Assembly (NCBI RefSeq): GCF_030913705.1
Contig: NZ_CP133190.1
Location: 2,356,001 to 2,420,000, forward strand
From: Anaerocolumna sp. MB42-C2
Lineage (GTDB): Bacteria; Bacillota; Clostridia; Lachnospirales; Lachnospiraceae
Reading direction: 5' to 3'
Length of the DNA stretch: 64,000 nucleotides
In this document: positions 54,101-62,512 of the stretch, piece after piece
Layout of the letters: the number at the start of each line of letters is the position of its first letter
Position numbering within the stretch: position 1 is the first letter of the stretch
Notes under the pieces: model-generated
What the model saw: only the letters and a program-made list of their open reading frames with translations
Told to the model about the DNA's origin: nothing
The model's database searches: none
Made by a program: the position numbers and the translations under genes

Positions 54101-55559
54101 AACTTGTATTTGCATTTAAACCATATACCGTAGTAGTTGTTATTGCCTCTCCGGATTCAATTTTTAAACAATTCCACCCTCCATCTATTTGTTTATATAC
54201 TCCTATTCCGGTTGCTCCAACCGCAGGAGACCAGGTAAATGTTACAGAATCCGGCGTCCTCTCGCTAACAGCAAGATTTTGTATAGGTGTACAGGTAGCT
54301 ACATCAATTATATTAGAATCACCTGCGTTATTACCTCCGGTAACCACTAATTTAAATTTATAGTCCTCACTGGGAGTCAAATTCCATACAGATACTATAG
54401 TAGCAGCAGTATTGAGGTATCCGCCTGTAGACTTTGTCCAACTGATTCCTCCATCCGCAGATTGATAGATTGCCATACCAGATGCACCTGTGACTGCTGT
54501 CCAGCTAAAATCTGCCGTAGTAGTTGTTCTTCCGGTTAATTTAAAATCGGTAACCGGTGATGAGGTTACATTTGCCTTTATATGAAAAATAAATGGGTTA
54601 TCATTAGCCGTATTATTACCTATTGTTACTGCTGCATTAACTTCTCCAATAGAACTCCCGGTAAACGTTACAGTCAGTAATGCTGTGCCGCCGGCAGTTA
54701 AAGTGCCGCCGGACGAAATAGTAAAGTTAAACTCTGGTTTATCTGCCATAATAGCGGATAAATTCAGATCGGCTGTCCCTGTATTAATAACTACAAACGT
54801 TTTTGTTAGCGTTTCGCCGACTTTACATGTTCCGAGATCAGTATAGTCTGCTGTGTCAGGTGTTGTGTCCCCATTGGCAATATTAACACCGTTTCCGCTA
54901 ACTAGTATGTCCGGTACATTTACTTTGCTTAGGATGAGTGTAATATTATCAAAAGCGATATAATCCGAATAAGGAATCACCTGATTTGATATATTTGCAT
55001 ACAACGTTACCCTTAATGCTCTGGTTCCTTTCGCAACCGTTACCGCATTTGTTGTTTTGAGCTGCCAAACCGGTGATAAATCGCCTGAGTGATCAATGTC
55101 ATCATTGACTAAAACACAATTACCTTTCACGGAACCGTCTGAGGCTAACATATCTAATCTGACCTCCGCAGATGAATCACCGCACAATTTCTGCAGATAA
55201 CCGGATAAATTCAGATTTACGCTGCCAATATCTACATCAGAACTGATATCTGAGATATCCATTGTTTGTGTTAGTGTCTCCGCTTCCGATACACGGTCTG
55301 TCGCAAACTGAATGATATCTCCCCCCTGAGGACTTGCCTCCTCAGTCACTGTCTTATAAATCTCAAAATCAGACTCTCCCCCTGTACCGGATACCCAAGG
55401 GGCCAGTGTGCTTCCGAATACCGGATCCCCGTTCATAATCAAATTATGATTGTATTCTGTCTGGGCATTAACCTTAACTGTATTAATATTAAATACAGCC
55501 TCAAATACCAGACATAACAGAATCAGTTTTGCTGTTACTTTTTTTATGACTTTTTGCAT
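51183..55559 (-). CDS. large secreted modular protein with FN3, choice-of-anchor-D and X2-like domains
   Basis: A 1458-residue exported protein with a signal peptide (residues 1-32). Modules in order: an N-terminal jelly-roll-like region (about 33-215); a choice-of-anchor-D domain (NIANGDTTPDTADYTDLG, about 218-335); three fibronectin type III repeats, each with a ...TTADFSW-like start and LTPSEDYKFKLVV-like end (about 336-600); a second choice-of-anchor-D domain (NISIANGDTTPDESDNTEFG); two more FN3 repeats (to about 900); two X2/Ig-like repeats (LITFDKYTGSANNSDKKV; SNTFDKYTKSTGYEDITV); a Ser/Gly linker; an unassigned region of about 210 residues; and an SbsA/Big_5-like C-terminus. No LPXTG, SLH or catalytic motif is seen. 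Probably a cell-surface or extracellular carbohydrate-associated scaffold. AAAGGAG precedes ATG. Confidence 0.8.
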   Translation of the reverse strand: MQKVIKKVTAKLILLCLVFEAVFNINTVKVNAQTEYNHNLIMNGDPVFGSTLAPWVSGTGGESDFEIYKTVTEEASPQGGDIIQFATDRVSEAETLTQTMDISDISSDVDIGSVNLNLSGYLQKLCGDSSAEVRLDMLASDGSVKGNCVLVNDDIDHSGDLSPVWQLKTTNAVTVAKGTRALRVTLYANISNQVIPYSDYIAFDNITLILSKVNVPDILVSGNGVNIANGDTTPDTADYTDLGTCKVGETLTKTFVVINTGTADLNLSAIMADKPEFNFTISSGGTLTAGGTALLTVTFTGSSIGEVNAAVTIGNNTANDNPFIFHIKANVTSSPVTDFKLTGRTTTTADFSWTAVTGASGMAIYQSADGGISWTKSTGGYLNTAATIVSVWNLTPSEDYKFKLVVTGGNNAGDSNIIDVATCTPIQNLAVSERTPDSVTFTWSPAVGATGIGVYKQIDGGWNCLKIESGEAITTTTVYGLNANTSYTFKIEVIGGDNAGYSDPITVTTTMPVSDLRIKSKTSTTATLEWSQPVGASRIYINKLIDTLWTLVTDIPGDATSVTITGLSPNTTYNFKLLIIGGEQSGDSEPVTVTTTPGPGIEVYGNNISIANGDTTPDESDNTEFGSEVVNVPLLKTFTVKNTGFEDLILGGIPQISGANSSDFILFENYSDLFLSPGETGTFSILFSPGAAGERNAAVSVTSNDTNEGPFTFSIKGNGRLPATVLMIDRVTPTTADLRWIPVMDTTAATIYQSVDGIHWAAAQTEHVDLTSATAKVTGLTTGNTYFFKIAVTAGLNSGGSSVLPVTPVQPVTDFRAVSVMPDSITFLWTAKGGATNAAIMQSSDGGISWVPAETGTIPADADSAFVSGLSPNTTYQFQLVALYGFQPVPSNTITVTTADVSEPGTTPGTDTSITPSLITFDKYTGSANNSDKKVFITGGLSLENIKNGTQELNLDADYAVSGSAVTIYKTYLDTLETGTSTLIFHFGSGIDKTLSVLTMDTTSEDEENGVDFTSISSNTFDKYTKSTGYEDITVNLALNGVTFSGIKNGNKVLSENRDYTVSGSAITINKSYLAHQTTGIITITLLFSSGVEKNLVLTITNTKPLKPSSSADRSSGSGGNRDTAQVREVLIKIGTGGDKLSETHIPIIRTTGSDGTVKDFIELSEGQAAAVAANTSLISNNMAIIDLRDSAGVNVESADIVEMRIAKTAAAVLSQSNIGLIVKSVPAVMELPLETMLDLNQTEISITISEIKDKQLVAKSNGLLSQLSAGSRLLSNPISIVTNYSKRTKITIPIKITDLPTDKSQLEEFISSLAVLVEHSDGETRLQKGTIEYDEAGHPMGVSIWVDKFNTFTLVQTSFTGTEKVLKNKQKPDKVLKVKLSSEIAPKSITEDTVYVLDSRGNKVEETLKCNGNTITIEPVNKYKSGETYTLFITENVLYKSGKAIENGRKYRFTIGK

Positions 55560-55712
55560 TATAATCTCCTTTCCAAAAGATAATAATTGTTTAATTGCAG
55601 AGCAACATAATCTACTCCTTAAAATGGTATACCCGCCTCTTTAAGTGTAGCATTAAAGTCTAACAAGATTCTAACAGAAAACCATTCCTATAATTTTCTT
55701 ATAGTTTAAAAA

Positions 55713-55757
55713 ATTCCTATCTATTAGTCTAATTAATTAGAGCTAACAGATAGGAAT
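55713..55757 (-). terminator. terminator of the sigma/ABC operon
   Basis: A long stem of about 22 bp, ATTCCTATCT...CTAATT against AATTAG...AGATAGGAAT, followed on the minus strand by TTTTTT, 35 bases past the permease stop. Confidence 0.9.
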
Positions 55758-55791
55758 ACTTATTGAATCGAATGAAACTACAAAGAAGAAA

Positions 55792-57003
55792 TCAACTTAT
55801 TTGATGATTTTTAAAGCTTTTAAAACTGGATTTAAGTAAAATTGCGGCAATTAGCCCGTAGATAGTGGGCACAGCCTGATATACGGTAAAACACTTACCA
55901 AAAAAAATGAAAAAATAATCAGAAAAGGTCCCCTCTGCTTTCATTAGGTTCATTGGAAGTGCATTCACCAATTGATAAAGGATCCGATACTGCTGCGGCA
56001 CATGAAGAAACAGGCATAATATAATGAATGAACCTAAGATTACAACAACACCGAAAGAATTCTTTAATTTTGCCGATAAATACAGGCTTATACAGGAGAT
56101 CAGTATGGATGCAGTCACAGTCATACCACATAGGATTAACACACTTTGTAAAACATTAAAATGATAAGCTGTTGTTGCATTTATTATCTGTATCTGCGCA
56201 TTCCATCCGTCGGTTCCATATATTAGTAAAGTAGGAACAATCTGAGTCAATAATATAACAAAACATATTCCGATACCAAAACTGATTCCTGCACTTAACT
56301 TTGCCAGGATACCTTTATTTTTGCCATAACGTGTCGTAAGCAGCAGTTGATCCGTTCTCTCGTAATACTCATTTGCAAATACAGGAGCCAGGCAGATGAT
56401 AATTGTAAAAAATAATATGATTCCTATGGTATACATACGGGTCATTATACTATGATATCCATCCGTATAATAAAATGTAAACGGATTTTTTACCTTTTCA
56501 TTCATCTTAAGAAGTTTTTTAATTTCCAAGCCGGTCAGATTTTCTTTATTTAATATATTATGTACCGCTATATCCCGCTGCTTATAGTAATCTGTAGCAT
56601 CAAACTTAAGAATGTGGCCAGGTGTTACCGTTTCATCAACTGTGTATTTTAAAACACTTCTTACCAAGTGGTAGATTGGGCTATAAGGTCTTGCATAAGT
56701 CCGGTATTCTTCTGTTGCGCTATATAAAGGAACATCCGGAACATATCCGTATGCTTCCTGCATTTCGCCTATTAATGTATCGCCCACCTCCCGTCCTGCC
56801 AAAGCCCGTGCGTAAGCACGATCGGTTTTCATTTCCTGATAATGAGTATATACAGGTTTTCCCTCAATGTATACATTTCCCATTAGATCACCAAAACAGC
56901 TTAATAATGTAATACCTACGGCAAAAAGAAACGTTATCCAAGTAGATTTTCTAATAAATATTTTCTTATATTCATATCCGATTAAGGTTTTCAGATTATT
57001 CAT
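55792..57003 (-). CDS. ABC-2 type transporter membrane protein
   Basis: A 403-residue membrane protein: cytoplasmic start, helix about 20-40, an extracellular region of about 140 residues, then five helices (IGIILFFTIIICLAPVFA; ISFGIGICFVILLTQIVPTLLI; VLILCGMTVTASILISCISLYL; SFGVVVILGSFIILCLFL; a last one near 375-395). This is ABC-2 permease topology. It overlaps the ATPase gene by eight bases with the RBS inside the ATPase's last codons. It would export a peptide, lipid or antimicrobial with that ATPase. The transported molecule is unknown. Confidence 0.82.
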   Translation of the reverse strand: MNNLKTLIGYEYKKIFIRKSTWITFLFAVGITLLSCFGDLMGNVYIEGKPVYTHYQEMKTDRAYARALAGREVGDTLIGEMQEAYGYVPDVPLYSATEEYRTYARPYSPIYHLVRSVLKYTVDETVTPGHILKFDATDYYKQRDIAVHNILNKENLTGLEIKKLLKMNEKVKNPFTFYYTDGYHSIMTRMYTIGIILFFTIIICLAPVFANEYYERTDQLLLTTRYGKNKGILAKLSAGISFGIGICFVILLTQIVPTLLIYGTDGWNAQIQIINATTAYHFNVLQSVLILCGMTVTASILISCISLYLSAKLKNSFGVVVILGSFIILCLFLHVPQQYRILYQLVNALPMNLMKAEGTFSDYFFIFFGKCFTVYQAVPTIYGLIAAILLKSSFKSFKNHQIS

Positions 57004-57865
57004 TTATAGTCTCCTCACTAAAATAATAAAGATACAAATCCTCCAGTGTCGCTGCTGCTAAAATAGCACTCTCGCAAGGTGACTGATCACAAACCAGCCT
57101 TAAGAAAACATGGTCTCCCTCCTGCCTGAAATTACTTACAAGCAGGCTTTCAGTCAGTTTTTCCGCAAGGTTATTGTCCACCGTACATTCCCAGACTTTA
57201 TTCTCTATGATTTTTATAATATCTTCCATACATCCTTTCTGAATTAACTGTCCGCTTTTCATTACCAGAATTTCTCCGGCAATATGCTCAACATCAGAAA
57301 CTATATGAGTAGACAGCAAAACGATTCTATCTTTTCCTAAGCCGGAAATCATATTTCTAAACCGTATCCGTTCCTTAGGATCTAATCCTGCCGTCGGTTC
57401 ATCCAAAATGAGAACCTGAGGGTTATTCAGTAAGGCCTGCGCGATTCCCAGGCGCTGTTTCATACCTCCGGATAGTGTTTTTATCTTATTATCAGATACC
57501 TGTGATAATGATACTTCTTCCAATAATTCTGCCGCTTTCTGTTTGGCTGTTCGCTTTGGCAAACCTTTTAGGGTTCCCATATAACACAGAAAATCCCTGG
57601 CGGTAAAACCGGGATAATAACCAAATTCCTGAGGCAGATAACCTAAAACATCCCGGAATCCCTCACTGGATACACCCATTCCATTAAACCTGACTTCTCC
57701 GCCGGTGGGTTTTAAGATACCGCATATCATCCTCATCAGGGTAGTTTTTCCTGCCCCATTAGCTCCCAGCAGACCATAAACCCCCGGCTTCAGAGTCATG
57801 GATAAACGGTCTACGGCGATTTTATTCTTATATTGTTTCGTTAAACGGTCAAGGACGAGTTCCAT
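56996..57865 (-). CDS. ABC transporter ATP-binding protein
   Basis: A 289-residue ATPase with Walker A (GANGAGKTT), Q-loop (YLPQEFGYYPGF), signature LSGGMKQRLG, Walker B VLILDEPTAGLDP and H-loop (STHIVSDVEH). The C-terminal 75 residues form the extra domain common in ABC-2 multidrug/bacitracin-type ATPases. GGAGG precedes ATG, which lies 25 bases inside the end of the small membrane protein gene. It pairs with the permease downstream. Confidence 0.95.
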   Translation of the reverse strand: MELVLDRLTKQYKNKIAVDRLSMTLKPGVYGLLGANGAGKTTLMRMICGILKPTGGEVRFNGMGVSSEGFRDVLGYLPQEFGYYPGFTARDFLCYMGTLKGLPKRTAKQKAAELLEEVSLSQVSDNKIKTLSGGMKQRLGIAQALLNNPQVLILDEPTAGLDPKERIRFRNMISGLGKDRIVLLSTHIVSDVEHIAGEILVMKSGQLIQKGCMEDIIKIIENKVWECTVDNNLAEKLTESLLVSNFRQEGDHVFLRLVCDQSPCESAILAAATLEDLYLYYFSEETINE

Positions 57866-58575
57866 AGTAATTCCTCCGTATTTTTTATATATTTATGAAG
57901 CTCCTTACTAAAGGCAATTAGCAACAATGCCAAAATTGCCAGCCACAAAGAGATATATCTAGGTTCATAGATTGTTAGCCGGCTGTAATTTAACAGTAGT
58001 TCAAGACACCATACCAGAACTGCCGCTCCGGCGCAATAATATGTGATTTCATTTGAACGAAACCGATTTATTAATGCAAATGATATAAAACAGGTTAACA
58101 GATAAGGACCTAATAAATACACTCCGATCCACACACTTTCTATCTCTATCCTGATTGATAAAACCGGTATTGTTAAAAGTAATAATAACATATTTCCCAT
58201 ACCCAGAATCCCCATGCGGGCAAGTACCAGACTACGCAAGTTATACCTCGTCGTCATTTCCAGTTCATCCATGCCAAAAACTGAGGAACGGATTATTTCA
58301 GTGACCGTTACTGATGTCAATATGGGAATCATAGCTGAAACGGCCATAAGAATTCTTAGATCATCTTTTTTAAATGAATGACAAAAAACCAGAATCAAAA
58401 TAAATAAAATGAATGAAGTAACCCATACTCTTTTGTGAATATATCCAACCTGGCTTCTTAAAAAATCCTGTCCTCTGGTCTTTGGATATGGTAAATTACT
58501 CAGAAATTCTTCTTTCCGTTTTGGTTTTGGTATCTCATAACTGCATTTTATAGCTTTCTTTAATTTGCTGTTCAA
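57841..58575 (-). CDS. membrane protein between sigma factor and ABC genes, possible anti-sigma
   Basis: A 244-residue protein that I do not recognise by family. Residues 1-55 are cytoplasmic and basic (KCSYEIPKPKRKEEFLSNLPYPKTRGQDFLRSQVG). Six hydrophobic segments follow (about 55-75, 80-100, 122-142, 148-168, 178-193, 203-222). The TTG start overlaps the sigma stop (TTGA) seven bases after GGAGG, which forces coupled translation and suggests a stoichiometric partner. A soluble N-terminal tail plus membrane domain beside an ECF factor fits an anti-sigma or sensor role; a second permease subunit is the alternative. Confidence 0.55.
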   Translation of the reverse strand: MNSKLKKAIKCSYEIPKPKRKEEFLSNLPYPKTRGQDFLRSQVGYIHKRVWVTSFILFILILVFCHSFKKDDLRILMAVSAMIPILTSVTVTEIIRSSVFGMDELEMTTRYNLRSLVLARMGILGMGNMLLLLLTIPVLSIRIEIESVWIGVYLLGPYLLTCFISFALINRFRSNEITYYCAGAAVLVWCLELLLNYSRLTIYEPRYISLWLAILALLLIAFSKELHKYIKNTEELLWNSSLTV

Positions 58576-59030
58576 TAAAAATCCTCCTCTCTCAATAAAG
58601 CTTTAAGTTTATGTAGTCCATTGTTGATTCTGCGGTATACTGCAAAACGGGAAATCTTAAGAAATTTACTTATTTCATTTATGGATAGTTCATTTACATA
58701 ACGCAGCATCAGTACTTCTCTGGTATCTTCCGAAAGCAGCAATAATGCCTCTGTTAAAGCAATGGAGGTTACTAAGCTGTCCTCCATATTATCAGCTGCG
58801 GCCGTTTCATCAAGAAGTTCCGTAGATGTTTTGGCATAGTAGTCATAACATAGATTTTTAGCTATTGTATAAAGATATGCCAAAGACTTCCCCCGTTCCA
58901 GATAGGTAGTCTGATTAAAGTATCGAAGAAAGGTTTCCTGAGTGATATCTTCAGCAGCCTGTTGATTATATACTTTATAATAACAGTATCGGTATATCTT
59001 ATCGTATTCTTCTTCTATATTCACCTGCAC
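58572..59030 (-). CDS. ECF-type RNA polymerase sigma factor
   Basis: A 152-residue sigma-70 family protein. Region 2 (residues about 5-70) has YDKIYRYCYYKVYNQQAAEDITQETFLRYF and the helix LAYLYTIAKNLCYDYYA. Region 4 (about 95-148) has LLLLSEDTREVLMLRYVNELSINEISKFLKISRFAVYRRINNGLHKLK. The start is GTG, eight bases after AAGGAGG. First gene of a tightly overlapped operon, so it probably activates its own transcription together with the ABC exporter in response to an envelope signal. Confidence 0.93.
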   Translation of the reverse strand: MQVNIEEEYDKIYRYCYYKVYNQQAAEDITQETFLRYFNQTTYLERGKSLAYLYTIAKNLCYDYYAKTSTELLDETAAADNMEDSLVTSIALTEALLLLSEDTREVLMLRYVNELSINEISKFLKISRFAVYRRINNGLHKLKALLREEDFY

Positions 59031-59181
59031 TCTTAAAACCTCCTTTCCCTATATAACGGTTTAACTGATTAAAATGTGCGGTCATACTAAAAAATTTCCT
59101 GATTTTCTCCAATTGTACCACATATTCTTATACCCATGGAACAAAATGTAAATAATCCAAACTTTCCTCGTAACTAAATAA

Positions 59182-59204
59182 GGCACCCGCAAAAAGCGGG
59201 TGCC
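59182..59204 (-). terminator. terminator of the YhgE/Pip operon
   Basis: Perfect GGCACCCGC / GCGGGTGCC stem with an AAAAA loop, the most GC-rich hairpin in the window. The T-run after it on the minus strand is weak (TTATTTAG). Confidence 0.75.
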
Positions 59205-59249
59205 CGTGTGGATTTATATCTCGAACTTTGTTAAAGACCGGTATCAATT

Positions 59250-62200
59250 TTAATGTATGATTCCTGATTTTTTTAAGTTTAGTGTAAATGCTTCAAATAT
59301 TTCATTCAGACGTTTCTTAAACAGTATACCATATAAGGTAAAGATGATACCAAAAATACAAAGTCTAACTATATCTTTCGTTAAATTATCGTAATTTACT
59401 CCATAGATTGCCTCTCTCAGTCCATTGATTGCATAAGTAAATGGCATAAATTTATAGATAGTTCTGAAAAATACCGGTGTAACCTGAATCGGGAAAGTAC
59501 CTCCCGAAGCTGTTACCTGTAGAAGCAGCAAAATGATACCAAGTGCCTTTCCCACATTATTTAAAGTTGTAACAAGGGAATAGATTATCATGGAAAAGAT
59601 TAGACTGAAAAAGCAGCATAACAGAGTAAACAATACCGGACTATGTATTGGTACACGCAATATTATTAAATCTCCCAATGCAGTAACAAATCCCTGTGCT
59701 ATCGCAACTGTTCCAAATAAGAGAAACTTTCCAAAATATACTTGTTTCGGTGTATACATAACTTCGCTCTGATTCACTTTCGTCTGAAGTAATGCTGCCA
59801 AAAACATACCGCCGACCCAAAGAGCAAGAACGGAATAAAACGGAGAGAGTCCTTTACCGTAGTTCTCCGATACATACACATCATGGGAGGATAATTCAAC
59901 CGGGGAGGAAAAATAATCACTGTCTTCTTCCACATCCCGATGAACCAGGTTGACCAGATCATCGTAGGTTATATCACCGTTTAATTTATCTATCTTATCT
60001 GTAATCAGATTAAATCCCGATTGTATCTCAGGAATATCTTTTTTCACTTTTTCTAATTTATCAATGGTAGTTTCGCCCCTTTTTGCAACATCATCAGAAA
60101 AATCACTTAAGTCATTGATTGCATCTTTCGTATTAGCAAGAATCCCGTTAATATCCTGAAACAATACAGAACCGCTTGATAAATTGGCTTGAAGATTCTC
60201 AAGTGCTTCATCATTTATCCCATTTAATACGGTACCAACGGCTGTACTGGCATTAAAAGATACTTCTTTGATATCGTCAAGGAGAGTAACCATCCGGCTG
60301 CTGTTTTTAACTTTATCTTTTAGATCACTTAATCTTAAATTTACCGTATCAATCTGCTCATTCATATCCTGAGTAAAGGAATTTATTTTATCTCTGCCAT
60401 CCCCGTGATATTGTGCTAATTCGGAATTCGTCTTCGATAGAATATCCTGTACATCTTTTAATGTAATACTGATACTTTCAGAATATTTGCTGATGTCAGA
60501 ATTCAGATCGGATAATCCGTCCGCCAAATCATCGCTCAAATCGTCAACCTGACGCAGTAGCCTTTTAGCATCCTTTAACTCATCCTGTACATCCTCACTG
60601 CTGTTTTTTAATGTCTTTCTCATGGCACTTATCTGACCGTTTAGTTTTTTCATATCATTTTCCAGATCATTAAGCCCATTCGCATTCAGTGATTTGGATA
60701 AAACCTGTAAATCTTTAATGATAGCGTTATTTGTTGTTATAATCGCACCGAACATACCCGAAGAATTCTCTAAAACACTATTAATATTTTTTAGGCTGCT
60801 CTCCAGAGACAATATGATAGAAATGATGTTCTCACCGGCCTTACTGTTTTCCAGCTGGGATAAAAGGTTTTCCAGCTGGGTCAGCGTACCCTCAAGATTC
60901 TTTAACGCTGCTGCCGTCTGGCTGTCAATACCGCTTACCGGATTCTCAGTCATCTTATTAAGAGCGGAACTTAACTGTTTTATATCATTACTCAGGGAGG
61001 TTATGGAATCCTTTGTAACCAAACCTTTTAATATTGTATTTAAATCATCAATTATTTTATTATTTGTCGCAATAATGCCTGCAAACAGCTTCTGATTGTT
61101 ACCCAGAATTCCATCGATTGTTTTTAGACTTGTTATCAATGTATTAATAGTACCGTTAATATTTTTCACATTATCTGCGTTATTGATGCTATCTACAAAA
61201 GCAGTCAGTTCCTTGCTGATATTTTCAAGACTTGCCAGCACGTCATCATTGGTATTATATAGATCATCCAGCTGATCCTCTAAATCACCAAGACTGTCTG
61301 CCAGATCATCACACAAGTTTCCTAATTTCCTTATAAGGTATTCTGCCTGATCCAAATCATCGGAGCCATCCTTTAAATCGTTCAAAACTTTCTGGATATT
61401 ATCAATATCATTAGAAATATCATTGTTCAGACCCATAACATCCGTTACACCGTTTTCATTTATTCTAAGTAAATCTTCACTAATATCGTTAAGATCTTCT
61501 TTCAATGAGGTTAAATTACTGCTTAACTCATTGATATCACTAATAAATTTTGGTTTATTGGTTTTAACTTCACTGGAAAGATACTCGGCATCCTCTGATA
61601 TATCCTTGAATAAAGATTGAACCGAGGTCAAATCCGATCTTAATTCGGGTGAGTACTTATCAATATCCTTATTGGTATCTGTAATCATCTCCGACATATT
61701 GTCATTAAATTCAACCAAATCAGTAATGGTATCCTGTATGGAAACAAAATCATCACTTGCGGAATCAATTTTAACAACCCCGTCTTCCATATTATTAGTC
61801 AGATTATTTAACCGATCCGGAAGTTCTTTTACATTCTCATCAATATGTTTTAGCAGGTTAACCGAATTCTCAAGGTCCGGATAATTATCTTTTATATCCG
61901 TACCGATGGTATTAATTTGTTCCAGAACTTTGGATACTGCGGTCTGAATTATATTAGTGCTGATTTCTGTTTTCAGAGTATTGGTGGCAGAATCAATAAT
62001 CTTTGGAGCAATGGCATTCAGTTTTTGATTTTTATAATAATCGATACTTAGCTTTTTAGGGTGTTCATCTAAAATAGTAGAAAGGGAAAGGGAGAAATCT
62101 TCCGGTATAATGATAGCAGCATATACTTTACCGTCCTCCACCATCTTTAATGCATCATCTTTATTATCGCAAAAGATCCATCCTAATTTGTCGTTGGTTT

Positions 62201-62495
62201 TAAGCGTTGACATGATTTCAGTACCAATATTATAATCCATACCAAGCAGAGTTCCTCCGGCATCTTCATTAATTACTGCTACCTTAAGGCCTCCGGTATT
62301 GCCGTAGGGGTCCCAGGAAGCATAGATATTCAGCCATGCATAAACCGCCGGTAAAATTGTAAGTCCTATCAGTATTACCACAGTAACCCAGCTGGTCATA
62401 ATCTTGCCCAGGTCAGAATGAAAGATTCTAAAAACCTGCCGGAAAGCATTAAAATTCTTATTTAGATGTATATGAACTTTTTTTGATTTTTTCAC
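59250..62495 (-). CDS. YhgE/Pip domain membrane protein
   Basis: A 1081-residue membrane protein. The N-terminal Pip-like part has a helix (VVILIGLTILPAVYAWLNIYASWDPYGN) and an extracellular domain (LKVAVINEDAGG; DGKVYAAIIIPEDFS). About 600 residues of extracellular coiled coil follow, with a visible internal duplication (GNNQKLFAGIIATNNKIIDDL and NSSGMFGAIITTNNAIIKDL). The C-terminus has five helices of ABC-2 exporter type (GKFLLFGTVAIAQGFVTALGDLIIL onward). Relatives include the Lactococcus phage-infection protein and EsaA-like type VII secretion proteins; no WXG100 or EssC gene is in view. The start is GTG with AAGGAG. Third gene after tetR and an anchored protein. Confidence 0.9.
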   Translation of the reverse strand: MKKSKKVHIHLNKNFNAFRQVFRIFHSDLGKIMTSWVTVVILIGLTILPAVYAWLNIYASWDPYGNTGGLKVAVINEDAGGTLLGMDYNIGTEIMSTLKTNDKLGWIFCDNKDDALKMVEDGKVYAAIIIPEDFSLSLSTILDEHPKKLSIDYYKNQKLNAIAPKIIDSATNTLKTEISTNIIQTAVSKVLEQINTIGTDIKDNYPDLENSVNLLKHIDENVKELPDRLNNLTNNMEDGVVKIDSASDDFVSIQDTITDLVEFNDNMSEMITDTNKDIDKYSPELRSDLTSVQSLFKDISEDAEYLSSEVKTNKPKFISDINELSSNLTSLKEDLNDISEDLLRINENGVTDVMGLNNDISNDIDNIQKVLNDLKDGSDDLDQAEYLIRKLGNLCDDLADSLGDLEDQLDDLYNTNDDVLASLENISKELTAFVDSINNADNVKNINGTINTLITSLKTIDGILGNNQKLFAGIIATNNKIIDDLNTILKGLVTKDSITSLSNDIKQLSSALNKMTENPVSGIDSQTAAALKNLEGTLTQLENLLSQLENSKAGENIISIILSLESSLKNINSVLENSSGMFGAIITTNNAIIKDLQVLSKSLNANGLNDLENDMKKLNGQISAMRKTLKNSSEDVQDELKDAKRLLRQVDDLSDDLADGLSDLNSDISKYSESISITLKDVQDILSKTNSELAQYHGDGRDKINSFTQDMNEQIDTVNLRLSDLKDKVKNSSRMVTLLDDIKEVSFNASTAVGTVLNGINDEALENLQANLSSGSVLFQDINGILANTKDAINDLSDFSDDVAKRGETTIDKLEKVKKDIPEIQSGFNLITDKIDKLNGDITYDDLVNLVHRDVEEDSDYFSSPVELSSHDVYVSENYGKGLSPFYSVLALWVGGMFLAALLQTKVNQSEVMYTPKQVYFGKFLLFGTVAIAQGFVTALGDLIILRVPIHSPVLFTLLCCFFSLIFSMIIYSLVTTLNNVGKALGIILLLLQVTASGGTFPIQVTPVFFRTIYKFMPFTYAINGLREAIYGVNYDNLTKDIVRLCIFGIIFTLYGILFKKRLNEIFEAFTLNLKKSGIIH

Positions 62496-62512
62496 TTATA
62501 CCACTCCTTAGC

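Noticed and set aside
51183..55559. Repeated motifs that could suggest a CRISPR or tandem DNA repeat
   Set aside because: Similarity is at protein level between FN3, choice-of-anchor and X2 modules; the DNA copies have diverged and no spacer pattern exists.
59250..62495. YhgE/Pip gene as part of a type VII secretion locus
   Set aside because: No WXG100 protein, EssC-type ATPase or EssB-like gene is visible in the window; the region to the right is not available.
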